Below the pieces are notes generated by a model that saw nothing but the letters and a program-made list of their open reading frames with translations, was not told the origin of the DNA and did no database searches. Made by a program: the position numbers and the translations under genes. Shown here one piece after another: positions 28,439 to 37,803 of a DNA stretch of 64,000 bases. Source of the stretch: Leucobacter sp. L43. Its GTDB lineage: Bacteria > Actinomycetota > Actinomycetes > Actinomycetales > Microbacteriaceae. Positions within the stretch are counted from its first letter, which is position 1, and each line of letters begins with the position of its first letter. The DNA lies in NCBI RefSeq assembly GCF_016597785.1, contig NZ_JAENJG010000001.1, forward strand, positions 1,736,001 through 1,800,000, in the 5' to 3' direction.

Positions 28439-28485
28439 CGCGTGACGCAGTGGGGCGCCGTTCGGGCGCCCCACTGCGTCACGCG
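28439..28485. terminator. Strong bidirectional hairpin between hsp20 and the dehydrogenase gene
   Basis: A perfect 21-bp inverted repeat with a 5-nt loop (GTTCG at 28460-28464) between two convergent genes. It has no T-run on either side but could end transcription from both. It occupies most of the gap. Confidence 0.8.
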
Positions 28486-28535
28486 CGAACCGGGACGCGC
28501 GGACTCGAGAAGCTTCCGATCCGCCGTCGCAGCGA

Positions 28536-29585
28536 TCAGGAGGCGAGGCGGCCCGGCCGAAGCGGCAGGCCCGCCGCCGTGTACACCTCGTCGATGAGGG
28601 TCATCGTACGACGGGAGCGCTCGAGGCCGACGCGCGATCGCTCACCGCTGCGCACCGCTGACCGAATGCGGCGCAGTTGATGGGTGTACGACGACGAAGC
28701 GCCCAAATGCTCCGAACGCTCTTCGACGCCGGCTCCCGTCGTCGTGCGCACGATGAGGCGCCCGTCCTCCTGAGGTTTCACGAAGTTCGGCAGCACGACC
28801 TCGCCCAGGCTTCCGTGCACTCGGAGCCCGAAGTTCCATTCGTCGCTCGCCATGCTCGTGTGCATCGACACGGGCACGCCTCCGAGCTCCAATCCGGCGA
28901 CGACCGTCGCATCGACCCTCGCGTCACCCGTGTGCCCCTCAGCCCGCGCGAAGTCGAGGGTGAGCGGCGCCGCAGTCGGCAGACGCACACCCCCGAGCTC
29001 TCCTCCGAGCTGATCTCCGAGCAGGAGCAGGGCGTGCAGCGCGTAGCACCCGAGATCCATCAGCGTGCCGCCGGCGAGATCGAAGCTCCATCGCGGGTCG
29101 CGCGGCGCGGGCGCCGGCATGTCCATATGCACGTCGACACCGCGGATCTCCCCGATCGCGCCCTCGCGCACGTGACCGATGAGGCGATGCATGGCCGGAT
29201 GATCGGCGTAGTGGAATGCCTCCCACGCCCAGCCGGCCGAGCGCTCGAGTCTGGCGGCGACGCGATCGAATTCTGCGAGGTTCGCCGCGAACGGCTTCTC
29301 GACGAGCACATTGCGTCCGGCTTCGAGCGCTCGTGCCGCCCACTCGGCGTGCAGCCCGTTGGGAAGGCCGATGTAGACGAGGTCGAGCGAGTCGTCTTCG
29401 ATGAGGGACGCGTAGCTCTCGGCTGCCGCCGAGAAGCCCCGTTCGGCGGCGTAGTGACGAGCGCGCTCGGGATCCCGCGCCGCGACAGCGGCACGAATGT
29501 CACCGGTCTCCGCCGTCGCCGCGATGATCGACTCCTCGGCGATGCGCGACGCGCCCAGCATGCCGATGCGCAGCGGCGCACTCAT
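28536..29585 (-). CDS. Gfo/Idh/MocA family oxidoreductase
   Basis: A 349-residue NAD(P)-dependent sugar or polyol dehydrogenase. The Rossmann start is RIGMLGASRIAE; the catalytic lysine is in NVLVEKPFA near residue 95; the C-terminal domain holds GGTLMDLGCYALHALLLLG. This N-terminus and the WEAFHYADHPAM segment recall the branch with dihydrodiol dehydrogenase and NADP-xylose/anhydrofructose enzymes. Its ATG overlaps the stop of the TIM-barrel gene upstream by 4 bp. It is the last of three genes (dehydrogenase, isomerase, dehydrogenase) and ends at a strong hairpin. Substrate unknown. Confidence 0.9.
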   Translation of the reverse strand: MSAPLRIGMLGASRIAEESIIAATAETGDIRAAVAARDPERARHYAAERGFSAAAESYASLIEDDSLDLVYIGLPNGLHAEWAARALEAGRNVLVEKPFAANLAEFDRVAARLERSAGWAWEAFHYADHPAMHRLIGHVREGAIGEIRGVDVHMDMPAPAPRDPRWSFDLAGGTLMDLGCYALHALLLLGDQLGGELGGVRLPTAAPLTLDFARAEGHTGDARVDATVVAGLELGGVPVSMHTSMASDEWNFGLRVHGSLGEVVLPNFVKPQEDGRLIVRTTTGAGVEERSEHLGASSSYTHQLRRIRSAVRSGERSRVGLERSRRTMTLIDEVYTAAGLPLRPGRLAS

Positions 29586-30478
29586 GACGCCTCCGGGATG
29601 TCGGTCGCGCCGAGTGCCTCGCGCAGGCAGGCGACGCTGCGGCGCGCGCTGTCGAACGCCGCCACCGCGTCAGCTTCGTGCTCGATGACCGTATCCTGCT
29701 CCACCACGTACCATCCGGCATACCCCACGCCGCGCAGCGCGCGGACGATCTCCACGATGCGCGCGTCGCCGGCGCCGAGTGACCGATACATGCCCTGGCG
29801 CACCCCCTCGCGGTAGTCGATCTCTCCGGCTCGCACCCGCGCGGCGACGGCGAGACTCACATCCTTCAGGTGCGCGTGCACGATGCGGTCCGCGTACTGC
29901 TCCACGAAGGCGACCGGATCGCCGCCGCCGAGCGTGTAATGGCCCGTATCGAGGCACAGGCCGATGCGGGAGCCTGCGATCACGCGCTCCACCGCATTCG
30001 GGGCCTCGACCACCGTGCCGAGATGGGGGTGCAGGGTCGCCACCACCCCGACGGCGGCGGCGGCATCGTGCGCACGATCGAGGTTGGCGAGCAGCGTGAC
30101 CCATTCCGGGTCGCTCAACTCGATCGCACCGTCATACCCTTCCGCTCCCGTCACCGCCGAGAGCACGAGCGTCGTGGCGCCGGAGGCGACGTAGGCCTCG
30201 AGTTCGCGCTCGATCGCCGGCAGCGGATCCACCGCCGCCCGGTGCAGCACGACCGGGAAGAACCCGCCGACGGCTTCGAGGCCCGCTGCGGCGAGCGCTG
30301 CGGCGCGCTCGGCCGGAGCATCGGGCAGAAACCCTTCCGGCCCGAACTCGGTCGCCGTGATCCCGAGCGACACCATCTCGGAGAGCACGCGCTCCCGCTC
30401 CAACTGCAGCCCCCAATCGGGGACCTCGATGACGCCCCAGCTGATGGGGGCGGCTGCGATGCGTGCGCGATGTGCCAT
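29582..30478 (-). CDS. Sugar phosphate isomerase/epimerase family TIM-barrel protein (IolE-like)
   Basis: A 298-residue protein of the xylose-isomerase-like TIM-barrel superfamily. The start ARIAAAPISWGVIEVPDWG closely follows inosose dehydratase (IolE)-type N-termini, and likely metal ligands are in GLCLDTGHYTLGG and HAHLKDV. ELDIS-type ends are replaced by GWYVVEQDTVI. It could dehydrate or epimerise a keto-polyol made by the dehydrogenases on either side. It lies 39 bp after the first dehydrogenase and overlaps the second by 4 bp. Distinct from the iolE of the main operon (49116-50033), so a different stereoisomer may be its substrate; this is inference. Confidence 0.88.
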   Translation of the reverse strand: MAHRARIAAAPISWGVIEVPDWGLQLERERVLSEMVSLGITATEFGPEGFLPDAPAERAAALAAAGLEAVGGFFPVVLHRAAVDPLPAIERELEAYVASGATTLVLSAVTGAEGYDGAIELSDPEWVTLLANLDRAHDAAAAVGVVATLHPHLGTVVEAPNAVERVIAGSRIGLCLDTGHYTLGGGDPVAFVEQYADRIVHAHLKDVSLAVAARVRAGEIDYREGVRQGMYRSLGAGDARIVEIVRALRGVGYAGWYVVEQDTVIEHEADAVAAFDSARRSVACLREALGATDIPEAS

Positions 30479-30517
30479 GTGCGACTCCTTCGTCGGTGCA
30501 GTGCGAGTGGATGAGGA

Positions 30518-31738
30518 TCAGGCGCCGGCCGCGGTCGTGCCCTCGACCGGCGTGCTCGACTGCCAGGTGCGCGTCTCGGCCGATCGCTCGGCCGCCGAGA
30601 CCACCTGGGCCGCCGAGAGCGCATCCTGAATATTCGAGTTGATGGCCTCGCGCCCGAGCACCGCCTGGAGGAACTTCTTGGCCTCGATCACCTTGAGGTC
30701 GTCGTATCCCATCGAGGTCCCGGCTCCCGGCTGGAAGCGGCTGAAATCACCCATCCCCGGCCGGGCCATGACGCGCGTGTACCCCTGGTTCTCCGCGCCC
30801 AGCCCGCCCGAGAGGTGCAGCTCGTTCATGCGCTCGAAGTCCCAGTGCGCCGAGCCGCCCGTGCCGTAGACCTCGATGCCGTAGCTCGCGCGAGGGCCCA
30901 CCGAGACCCGGGAGGCCTCGAGGGTGCCGACGGCGTGCGCCGCCGGAGCCCCGTCCGCGACGCGCACGAGCATCCCGGCGTAGTCCTCGTTCTCGACCGG
31001 TTTCATGTCGCCGTTCTCGATCAGCGCGAAGTGGGTTCCCGTGCCCATCGGAAGCTCGGGGCGCTCGGCGTACACCGTCGAGGTGACTGCGCTGACCTCG
31101 CCGATCGGGCCGAGCGTGTACTGGACGAGATCGACCAGGTGGCCCATGAGGTCGCCCAGAACGCCGTTGCCCGCCAGCCCCCGCACGAAGCGCCACGACA
31201 GGGCGCCGCGCGGGTCGGCCGAGTAATCCGCGAACATCTGCCCGCGGACATTCGTGATGCGCCCGAGCCTGCCCTCGGCCACGAGTTCGCGCAGGTACTC
31301 GATCGCGGGTGCATGGCGATAGTTGAACCCGATCGACGTGACGACGCCGGCCTCCTTGGCCGCGTCCGCGACCGCGCGGGTCTCGTGCTCGCCGCGGCCG
31401 ACCGGCTTCTCGATCCAGAAGTGCTTGCCGGCCCGGGCCGCCGCGATGCCGATCTCCGAGTGCAGGAAGTTCGGGGCGCAGATCGACACGACGTCGACGT
31501 CTGGATCGTTCAGCACATCGTGGTAGTCCGCCGAAGCCCGCTCGTACCCGAGCACGCGCACCGCCTCATCCGTACGCGCCGGCGCCGGGTCCGCCGCGTG
31601 CACCAGGCGGGGTGCGAGCCCGAGATCCGGGTACGCGTACTTGAGGTTGGCGTAGGCGCGGCTGTGCAGCTGGCCCATCCACCCGACGCTGATGAGGCCC
31701 ACCCCGATCTCGGTGGTGCCGTCTGCACGTGTCCGCAT
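30518..31738 (-). CDS. Gfo/Idh/MocA family oxidoreductase, long type
   Basis: A 406-residue dehydrogenase. Rossmann motif GLISVGWMGQLHSRAY, catalytic lysine in FWIEKPVGRG, and C-terminal features GNGVLGDLMGHLVDLVQY and GYDDLKVIEAKKFL. Its size and these motifs resemble the roughly 390-residue branch that includes levoglucosan dehydrogenase and IolW-like enzymes. ATG 31738 is used; GTG 31771 would add eleven residues. It is first in a three-gene operon. About 125-150 bp upstream sit a palindrome and a TGT-N4-ACA site, suggesting LacI-type and IolR-type control. The substrate is not evident. Confidence 0.9.
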   Translation of the reverse strand: MRTRADGTTEIGVGLISVGWMGQLHSRAYANLKYAYPDLGLAPRLVHAADPAPARTDEAVRVLGYERASADYHDVLNDPDVDVVSICAPNFLHSEIGIAAARAGKHFWIEKPVGRGEHETRAVADAAKEAGVVTSIGFNYRHAPAIEYLRELVAEGRLGRITNVRGQMFADYSADPRGALSWRFVRGLAGNGVLGDLMGHLVDLVQYTLGPIGEVSAVTSTVYAERPELPMGTGTHFALIENGDMKPVENEDYAGMLVRVADGAPAAHAVGTLEASRVSVGPRASYGIEVYGTGGSAHWDFERMNELHLSGGLGAENQGYTRVMARPGMGDFSRFQPGAGTSMGYDDLKVIEAKKFLQAVLGREAINSNIQDALSAAQVVSAAERSAETRTWQSSTPVEGTTAAGA

Positions 31739-31861
31739 CTTCGCTCGTTTCGTCTTCGTGGTGCCGTGCACCGGTTCTCACTGTGGGGCCGGCCGGGGGC
31801 CGGGCCCGGGTCTGGGATCCTCGCCTGTCGACCGGAGTGATCCTGACTCTGGACTTGATTC

Positions 31862-31873
31862 TGGACCGGTCCA
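31862..31873. promoter_or_regulatory. Palindrome TGGACCGGTCCA, LacI-type operator candidate
   Basis: Perfect 12-bp palindrome with a central CG, the usual form of LacI/GalR sites. The right half, TCCAA, is shared with the operator at 41037. It lies upstream of the dehydrogenase-isomerase-dehydrogenase operon; three LacI genes are within 10 kb. Confidence 0.6.
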
Positions 31874-31876
31874 AAT

Positions 31877-31886
31877 TGTACGGACA
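31877..31886. promoter_or_regulatory. TGT-N4-ACA motif, possible IolR site (weak)
   Basis: TGTACGGACA. It has the outer TGT and ACA of five better sites in this window but departs from the remembered IolR consensus KGWCHTRACA at two of ten positions. Confidence 0.35.
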
Positions 31887-32044
31887 TGGTGGCTGCGGTG
31901 TCAACAGTCCCGTGGGACCGAGGGTGTCCGCCGAACCCGAGCGAATCCCGCCGCCCGAATCCCTCGTGCTCAGCACTCGAGCTCGATCTCGGTGCGGGGG
32001 CGCCGGTGCAGCGGGGGCGGCCGGTGCGCCCCCGGGATGCAGAA

Positions 32045-32078
32045 CGGGCGCCCGATCCTCATCCGGATCGGGCGCCCG
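32045..32078 (-). terminator. Terminator of the sugar ABC operon
   Basis: Perfect 14-bp stem (CGGGCGCCCGATCC and GGATCGGGCGCCCG) with a 6-nt loop, 22 bp beyond the ATPase stop. No T-run. Confidence 0.75.
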
Positions 32079-32100
32079 CCCTCGCGGAACCGAGAGACGC

Positions 32101-33090
32101 TCAGCGGCGTGAACGCCCTGGGGCGTCCTCCCCGTCGTCGTCCTCGTCGTCCGCGTACTCGCCGGGGACGACGGTGACGGCCTCGGTCACCTGCACGCGT
32201 CCCACGCCCGCCGCGGCGTCGCCCTCGATCTCATCGCGGATCGTGCGCACCGCGTCGGTGCTCGTGCCGACATCCCGCAGTTCGTGGACCAGCTGCTCGA
32301 GCTCCGCGCCGCCGGCCATGAGTCCGGTGAGCTCCTCGAGCGAGATCGCCGATTTCTCGTGGTACCCGATGCTCTGTCCGCGCTTCAGCAGCAGGAAGCG
32401 ATCGCCCACCGGGTAGGCGTGGTGCGGATTGTGGGTGATGAAGATCACGCCGAGGCCGCGATCGCGCGCCTGGATGATGTAGCGCAGCACCACACCCGAC
32501 TGCTTCACGCCGAGCGCGGCGGTCGGCTCGTCGAGGATCAGCACCTTCGCGCCGAAGTACACGGCTCGCGCAATGGCCACGCACTGGCGCTCGCCGCCCG
32601 AGAGGGTGCCGATCGGCTGATCCACGTCGCGCAGATCGATGCCCATGTCGAGCAGCTCCTGCTTCGCCGTCTTGCGCATGAAGTCGACGTCGAGCCGCTG
32701 GAACGGACCCCAGCCCTTCGTCTGCTCCGACCCGAGGAAGAAGTTGCGCCAGACCGGCATGAGGGGCGCGACCGCGAGATCCTGATACACGGTGGCGATG
32801 CCCCGGTTCAGCGCCTCGCGCGGCGAGTTGAACTTCACCGGTTCGCCCTCGACGAGGTACTCGCCGGCGGTGTGCTGATGGAGCCCTGCGATGATCTTGA
32901 TGAGCGTGGACTTGCCAGCGCCGTTGTCGCCGAGCACGCACATCACCTCGCCGCTCGCCACCTGCAGGCTGACGTCGCGGAGCGCGATGATGTTGCCGTA
33001 CCGCTTCTCGGCGTCGCGCAGCTCGACGAGCGGCGCCTTCGCGGTTGCCGTGGCCGTCGCCGGAGCGGCGGCTGTCGATGTGGCGTTCAC
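32101..33090 (-). CDS. Sugar ABC transporter ATPase (FrcA-like, single domain)
   Basis: A 329-residue ABC ATPase for monosaccharide or polyol import. It has Walker [10 protein letters not shown], signature LSGGERQ, Walker [16 protein letters not shown], and the switch histidine in [14 protein letters not shown]. Unlike RbsA/XylG it has one ATPase domain, as in the fructose/inositol FrcA branch. It ends in an unusual acidic stretch, [19 protein letters not shown]. The start is GTG 33090 behind GGAGGG, with a GTGA overlap onto the permease stop. Binding protein, permease and ATPase form one operon whose promoter carries an IolR-like site, so inositol is a likely cargo. Confidence 0.92.
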   Translation of the reverse strand: MNATSTAAAPATATATAKAPLVELRDAEKRYGNIIALRDVSLQVASGEVMCVLGDNGAGKSTLIKIIAGLHQHTAGEYLVEGEPVKFNSPREALNRGIATVYQDLAVAPLMPVWRNFFLGSEQTKGWGPFQRLDVDFMRKTAKQELLDMGIDLRDVDQPIGTLSGGERQCVAIARAVYFGAKVLILDEPTAALGVKQSGVVLRYIIQARDRGLGVIFITHNPHHAYPVGDRFLLLKRGQSIGYHEKSAISLEELTGLMAGGAELEQLVHELRDVGTSTDAVRTIRDEIEGDAAAGVGRVQVTEAVTVVPGEYADDEDDDGEDAPGRSRR

Positions 33091-34133
33091 TTTTTCCCTC
33101 CTCGCGCCGCGCGGCGCTGCAGCGTGAAGTTCAGCACGGTGGCTCCGAGGAGCATGGCGCCGAGGAAGAACTTCAGCCAGTCCGGATTCCACTCCGCGTA
33201 CACGACGCCCTTGAGCGCCATGCCGTAGATCAGTGCGCCGATCGCGCCGCCGATCGCCGAGCCGTATCCGCCGGTCATGAGGCAGCCGCCGACGACGGCC
33301 GCGATGATGTAGAGGAACTCGTTGCCGATGCCCTCACCCGACTGCACCGTCTTGAATGCGAAGAGCTGGTGCATGCCGAGCAGCCACGCGCAGAAGCTGA
33401 CGCCCATGTAGAGGCCGATCTTCGTCTTCACGACGGGGACGCCCACGGCGCGAGCCGCGTCGGGGGCGCCGCCCGACGAGAAGATCCAGTTGCCGACCTT
33501 GGTGCGCTGCAGGATCCAGGTCGCGATGAGCACGAGGATGATCCAGTAGAAGACCGTGATCTTGACGTTGACGCCGAAGACGGGGATGTCGGCCGCGAAC
33601 ACCGCTTCCGCGGAGGCGAACCCGGGCCACTGCGCGATGGAGGGGGCTGCGACGCCGCCCGTGAGCGCGCGCGTCACGCCGAGGTTGAGGCCGGTCAGCA
33701 TGAAGAAGGTCGCGAGCGTGATGATGAAGCTCGAGAGCTTCGTCTTCGTCAGCAGCCAACCGTTGAGCAGCCCGATCAGCAGCGAGAACACCAGGCCGAC
33801 GATCGCTCCGACCCAGACGTTCCCCCCGAACCAGTACATGAAGAGGGACGAGGAGAGCGCCGCCGAGATGACGCCGACACCCGCCGACAGGTCGACCTCG
33901 CCGCCGATCATCAGGAGCGATACGCCGACCGCCATGATGCCGACGGTCGAGGCGCCGTACAGGATCGTCGCGATCGAGCTCGGCTGGGTGAACTGGGGGG
34001 CGACCACGGCGAACATGATCGCGAGTACCAGTGCGGCTGCGGTGGCGCCCGCCTCGGGCTTCGTGAAGAACCTGGTGAACAGGTTGCCAGAGGCGACGCG
34101 CTCATCGAGCTTGGGTGCGGTTGCTGTACTCAT
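33087..34133 (-). CDS. Sugar ABC transporter permease (RbsC/FrcC-like)
   Basis: A 348-residue BPD_transp_2 family permease with about nine or ten membrane helices. Conserved stretches are [19 protein letters not shown] and [19 protein letters not shown], and the ATPase-contact region is near [21 protein letters not shown] long outside loop (about residues 165-195, [15 protein letters not shown]) faces the binding protein. It works as a homodimer with the ATPase encoded downstream, whose GTG overlaps its stop by 4 bp. It ends in a basic tail, RRAARGGKK. Confidence 0.93.
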   Translation of the reverse strand: MSTATAPKLDERVASGNLFTRFFTKPEAGATAAALVLAIMFAVVAPQFTQPSSIATILYGASTVGIMAVGVSLLMIGGEVDLSAGVGVISAALSSSLFMYWFGGNVWVGAIVGLVFSLLIGLLNGWLLTKTKLSSFIITLATFFMLTGLNLGVTRALTGGVAAPSIAQWPGFASAEAVFAADIPVFGVNVKITVFYWIILVLIATWILQRTKVGNWIFSSGGAPDAARAVGVPVVKTKIGLYMGVSFCAWLLGMHQLFAFKTVQSGEGIGNEFLYIIAAVVGGCLMTGGYGSAIGGAIGALIYGMALKGVVYAEWNPDWLKFFLGAMLLGATVLNFTLQRRAARGGKK

Positions 34134-34162
34134 GGATTCGACCTTCCGGCGCGACCCTTCTC

Positions 34163-35185
34163 TTACTCTGCCGACTCGTCGTCGCCGCTGCCTTCGAACT
34201 GCGCGGAGACGCTGTCGGCGTTTTCGGCGTTGACGACGGTGGGTCCGGTCAGCACGGCCTGGCCGCCGCCGAGCACGTATCCGCCCTCGGTGTAGAGGCG
34301 CACCGCTTCAACGGCGGAGTATCCCTGCACGAACGGCTGCTGATCGATGCCGAAGAGGATCGTGCCGTCCTTGATCGCGGTGTAGACGTCGGCGTTGAGG
34401 TCGGTCGTGGCGAGCGTCGCGCTGCTGCCGGCGTCGGCGATCGAGTCCATCGCGGTCATCGCGAAGGGTGCTCCGAGGGTGAGCACCGCGTCGATGTCGG
34501 AGTTGGTCTGCAGCTTCGACGTGATGGTCGAGGCGACGTTGGTCATGTCGGTGCCCTGCACGTAGAGCACTTCCGACGTGCCCTCGAAGGTGTCCGCGAG
34601 CCCCTCGCAGCGGGCTTCGAGGCCGACGTGCCCCTGCTCCTGGATGACGCAGACGGCCTTCTTCAGGCCGGCGTCGTTGAACTGCTCGCCAGCCGCCTGG
34701 CCTGCGATGAACTCGTTCTGCCCGAAGTGCGCGAGCACTCCGAGGTCCTTGTAGGCTTCCTCGCCCGCGTTGATGCTGAAGACGGGGATGCCCGCGTCGA
34801 CGGCCTTCTGCACTTCGCCCGCCATGGCGTCCGACTTCGCGAGCGTCACGACGATGCCGTCCACGCCCTGGTCGACTGCCTGCTGCACGAGCTGAGCCTG
34901 GCGCGCACCGTCGGGATCAGAGCTGTAGAGCAGCTCGACGTTATTGCGTTCGGCGGCGTTCTCGGCCCCCGAGCGGATGGTGTCCCAGAAGGTGTCGCCC
35001 GGTGCGGCGTGCGTGACGAGTGCAACCTTGATCTCTTCTTCGTCGACGCCACCGCCGCCGCCACCACCTGCAGCACCGCCGCCGGCGCCGGCGGGAGTAC
35101 CGCACGCAGCGAGGGCCAGTGCTCCGACGCCCGCGAGGCCTGCGAGGCCGATCTTCGACCAACGCCCGAAACGTGATTTCAACAT
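34163..35185 (-). CDS. Sugar/polyol ABC transporter binding lipoprotein
   Basis: A 340-residue periplasmic-binding-protein type 1 (RbsB/FrcB-like) lipoprotein. The signal ends in LAAC (Cys 28), followed by a glycine-rich tether with seven G in a row. The ligand domain begins EEIKVALVTHAAPGDTFWDT and contains VDQGVDGIVVTLAKSDAM and GIPVFSINAGEEAY, with hinge strands typical of D-ribose, fructose or inositol binders. Start ATG 35185 has GGAGTG upstream. It heads the importer operon, divergent from a LacI gene. TGTCGTTACA lies 30 bp upstream of the ATG. Confidence 0.92.
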   Translation of the reverse strand: MLKSRFGRWSKIGLAGLAGVGALALAACGTPAGAGGGAAGGGGGGGVDEEEIKVALVTHAAPGDTFWDTIRSGAENAAERNNVELLYSSDPDGARQAQLVQQAVDQGVDGIVVTLAKSDAMAGEVQKAVDAGIPVFSINAGEEAYKDLGVLAHFGQNEFIAGQAAGEQFNDAGLKKAVCVIQEQGHVGLEARCEGLADTFEGTSEVLYVQGTDMTNVASTITSKLQTNSDIDAVLTLGAPFAMTAMDSIADAGSSATLATTDLNADVYTAIKDGTILFGIDQQPFVQGYSAVEAVRLYTEGGYVLGGGQAVLTGPTVVNAENADSVSAQFEGSGDDESAE

Positions 35186-35573
35186 AGCTGCACTCCATCG
35201 TGTAATTGAACTAATGTCGTTACAAAGCTTGCGCTCTGCGTTTACAGTACCGTAACTTCCGCGATCCGGCATCTCTTCCGGTAAAGGTTGAATAACGACC
35301 ACTCGGCACCTCGCTCATGTCTGTTGCAGCCATCTGTACGGTCTCTCGCAGCGTTCCGCGGAGCGCTGCGGCTCACGGGCGATGCCGACAGCGCCGGTCG
35401 CTCTCGAGCGCCGCGCGCCAGCCGCAGCTGCCGCGTCGGCTCGCTTTCGAACGGCGAGAAACCCCTCCGCCTCTAGTATCCCGCTGTCCGGCGTCTCCCC
35501 GGGCGCACCGAGCGCGGACGGGTGCGGGTCGCGCAGTGCCGGTGACCGCGGCACGCCGTGGCACGATGGGAGC
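35186..35573. other. 388-bp divergent control region, ABC operon and LacI gene
   Basis: The AT-rich part next to the ABC operon holds the IolR-like site (35215-35224) and a second inverted repeat, TTAC-N6-GTAA, at 35242-35255. The rest towards the LacI gene is GC-rich, and I see no clear LacI operator or further gene there. Confidence 0.55.
35215..35224. promoter_or_regulatory. TGT-N4-ACA motif, putative IolR site, ABC operon
   Basis: TGTCGTTACA, followed by AAG as in two other sites. The identical 10-mer occurs before the IolT-like gene at 46103. It lies 30 bp upstream of the binding-protein start, in promoter position. Confidence 0.6.
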
Positions 35574-36632
35574 GTGAGCACCCGCGAGCCGGCACCCCGT
35601 CGCCCCACGATGCGCGACGTCGCTGCGCGCGTCGGCCTGTCGCGGCAACTGGTCTCGATCGTGCTGCGCGGCGCACCGGGCGCGAGCGACGCGTCTCGCG
35701 AGCGGATCCTCGCAGCGGCGCGCGAACTCGGCTACCACCCCGACGATTCAGCTCGCATGCTGCGGCGACGACGCAGCGGGCAGCTGGGCGTCCTCTTCAC
35801 CGTGCGGCAGCCGTTCGAGGTCGATCTCGTCGATGCGCTCTACCGTCGCGCCGACGAACACGGGTTCACGCTCGCGCTCGGCGCCATCGGCGAGCAGCAC
35901 GATCTCGAGACCGCTCTGTCGGGCCTCATGCGCCAGCGCATCGAGGGTCTGATCGTGCTCGACGCCGGAACCGGCGGGCACGAGATCACCGGGCTCCCCT
36001 CCGGCCTTCCCGCGCTGCTGCTGGGAGGCCCGACCTCACCGGACGCGCACGACCGGATCGATATCGAGAACGAGCGAGGGATCACCCTCGCCGTCGAGCA
36101 CCTCAGCGCTCTCGGGCACACGAGAATCGCCTATCTCGGTGCGGCGAGCGGGCCGAACGCCGCCTCCAGGCTCGCCGGATACCGGCGCGCGATGGCCTCA
36201 CGCGGCCTCCCCGGACGCGTCGTTCCGAGCGACTTCACCGAACTCGGCGGTCATCGGGCAGCACTGTCGCTCCTCGCGGATGGGAGCGTCCGGGAGCACA
36301 GCCGCGGAGGGGGAGGCGCGGCCGACGCGCCTGGCAGGGTGACGGCGCTCGTGTGCATGAACGACCACTGTGCGATCGGCGCCCTGCAGACCCTGGTGCG
36401 CGCCGGCGTGCGGGTGCCGGAGGAGGTCTCGATCGTCGGCTTCGACGACAGCTCGGCCGCGGCACTGCCCTACGTGGCGCTCACCTCGGTGCGATCCGAT
36501 CCTGATCATCTGGCGCAGTCGGCCGTCGAGACACTGCGCGCCCGCCTCGCCGACCCGGGAGCGCCCGCGGTCAGGCGCCAGGTGGCTCCGACCCTGTGCA
36601 CCCGTGCGAGCACCGGTGCAATGAGAACGTGA
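35574..36632 (+). CDS. LacI family transcriptional regulator (1)
   Basis: A 352-residue repressor. The helix-turn-helix is TMRDVAARVGLSRQLVSIVL at residues 12-31; instead of the usual S-K-x-L-V it has SRQLVS. The hinge ARMLRRRRSGQLGV leads into a sugar-binding domain with GFTLALGAIGEQH, GHTRIAYLGA and VSIVGFDDSSAAALPYVALT. GTG 35574 is chosen just behind GATGGGAG. It is divergent from the sugar ABC operon and probably controls it. The effector is likely the imported sugar or polyol. Confidence 0.9.
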   Translation: MSTREPAPRRPTMRDVAARVGLSRQLVSIVLRGAPGASDASRERILAAARELGYHPDDSARMLRRRRSGQLGVLFTVRQPFEVDLVDALYRRADEHGFTLALGAIGEQHDLETALSGLMRQRIEGLIVLDAGTGGHEITGLPSGLPALLLGGPTSPDAHDRIDIENERGITLAVEHLSALGHTRIAYLGAASGPNAASRLAGYRRAMASRGLPGRVVPSDFTELGGHRAALSLLADGSVREHSRGGGGAADAPGRVTALVCMNDHCAIGALQTLVRAGVRVPEEVSIVGFDDSSAAALPYVALTSVRSDPDHLAQSAVETLRARLADPGAPAVRRQVAPTLCTRASTGAMRT

Positions 36633-36711
36633 CGACGCAGCGCGCAGGTAGCGCCGTCAGCGGGCAGGCGATGCCGCGCGCGCGGAGCACGAAGCCCAGC
36701 CGGCGGCTCGA

Positions 36712-37755
36712 TCATGCGGAGGCGCGCACCACCAGAGCGGGCGGGATCAGCAGTTCGCCGGCCGGCTGATCGGGATCGCCGGCCTGCGCCCCGAGCAGCG
36801 CCTCAGCAGCCTCACGGCCGATGCGGCGGTTGTCGGGATCGACGCTCGTCAGCGAGATGCGCGGGATCCCCGCGAGTGTGGTGTCGTCGTACCCCACGAC
36901 CCGGCAGCCGCCGGGCACCGGCACGCCCGCCGTCTCGAGCGCGGTGATGACGGCTACGGCCGTCAGATCGTTGAAGGCCACGATCGCCTGGGGCAGGCGG
37001 TCTTCGACGAGGAGCCGTTCGACGGCCTCGCGCACGCCCTCCTCGGTGAACGCGGCCGGTTCGACCCACGCCCGACCGCCGAACTGGCGGGCCTCGACCG
37101 CCGCGCGGAATGCGGCTTCGCGAGCGGCAGCCACCGTCCCGCCGTCGCCCCCGACGAACGCGATGCGCTCGACGCCCCGCGCGGCGAGGTGCGCGATCAC
37201 GAGATCGAGCCCTGCGTCGTCGTCGGTGCGCACCGTGGCGACCACGTCGTCCGTCGCGTCGATCGCGCTGGCGACCACGGTCGGAATCATCGCGGTCAGT
37301 GCGGCGAGCTCCCGGAAATTGGGGATCGTGCCGACCGCGATGAGCCCCGACGGGCGCAGGTCGCGCAGCACGTCGAGGTTGTCGCGATCCAGCACAGCCC
37401 CACCAGCGCCATCATCGACCTGCGCGCTCATGATCATGGTCCGCCGCCCGGCTTCGGCGAGCCGCGCCTTCGCTGCCCCGACGATCTCCGCGAAGAGCGG
37501 GTTGTGCAGGTTCGACACGAGAATCGCCACGATGTCGCGGCGCCCCGCCGACAACGACTGCGCGACGAGGTTAGGCCGGTAGCCGAGCTGCGCTGCGGCG
37601 TGCAGCACACGGAGGCGGCGCTCCTCGCTGACGTTGTCGCCGTTGGTGAAGACGAGGGAGACGAGAGACTTCGAGACCCCGGCCACCCGTGCCACATCCC
37701 GGATCGTCGGCGGGCGCACGGGGGCGTCAGGCGTCTCGCCCGGTGTGCGCTCCAT
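36712..37755 (-). CDS. LacI family transcriptional regulator (2)
   Basis: A 347-residue LacI/GalR regulator with helix-turn-helix TIRDVARVAGVSKSLVSLVF (residues 17-36) and hinge VAQSLSAGRRDIVAILVSN. The effector domain shows NPLFAEIVGAAKARLAEAG and CRVVGYDDTTLAGIPRISLT. AGGAGGGAC before the ATG is a very good ribosome site. It is the third gene of a minus-strand operon (dehydrogenase, isomerase, regulator), so it probably senses an intermediate of that pathway and controls its own operon, whose promoter lies at about 39.7 kb. Confidence 0.92.
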   Translation of the reverse strand: MERTPGETPDAPVRPPTIRDVARVAGVSKSLVSLVFTNGDNVSEERRLRVLHAAAQLGYRPNLVAQSLSAGRRDIVAILVSNLHNPLFAEIVGAAKARLAEAGRRTMIMSAQVDDGAGGAVLDRDNLDVLRDLRPSGLIAVGTIPNFRELAALTAMIPTVVASAIDATDDVVATVRTDDDAGLDLVIAHLAARGVERIAFVGGDGGTVAAAREAAFRAAVEARQFGGRAWVEPAAFTEEGVREAVERLLVEDRLPQAIVAFNDLTAVAVITALETAGVPVPGGCRVVGYDDTTLAGIPRISLTSVDPDNRRIGREAAEALLGAQAGDPDQPAGELLIPPALVVRASA

Positions 37756-37803
37756 CGTCCCTCCTCATGCCTCGTTCATCATATGGGGGCCGCACTCATG
37801 AAC

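Larger units (their letters stand above)
31739..32100. other. 362-bp control region between two minus-strand operons
   Basis: No gene seen. From right to left it holds the terminator of the ABC operon (32045-32078), a GC-rich stretch, the TGT-N4-ACA site (31877-31886), the 12-bp palindrome (31862-31873), and the leader of the dehydrogenase operon. The AT-rich run ATTCTGGACC...CAAATTGTAC around 31857-31881 is the probable promoter. Confidence 0.6.

Noticed and set aside
28439-28485. Perfect 21-bp palindrome as an insertion-sequence end or attachment site
   Set aside because: It lies alone between two convergent genes, with no partner copy or transposase, so a bidirectional terminator explains it better.
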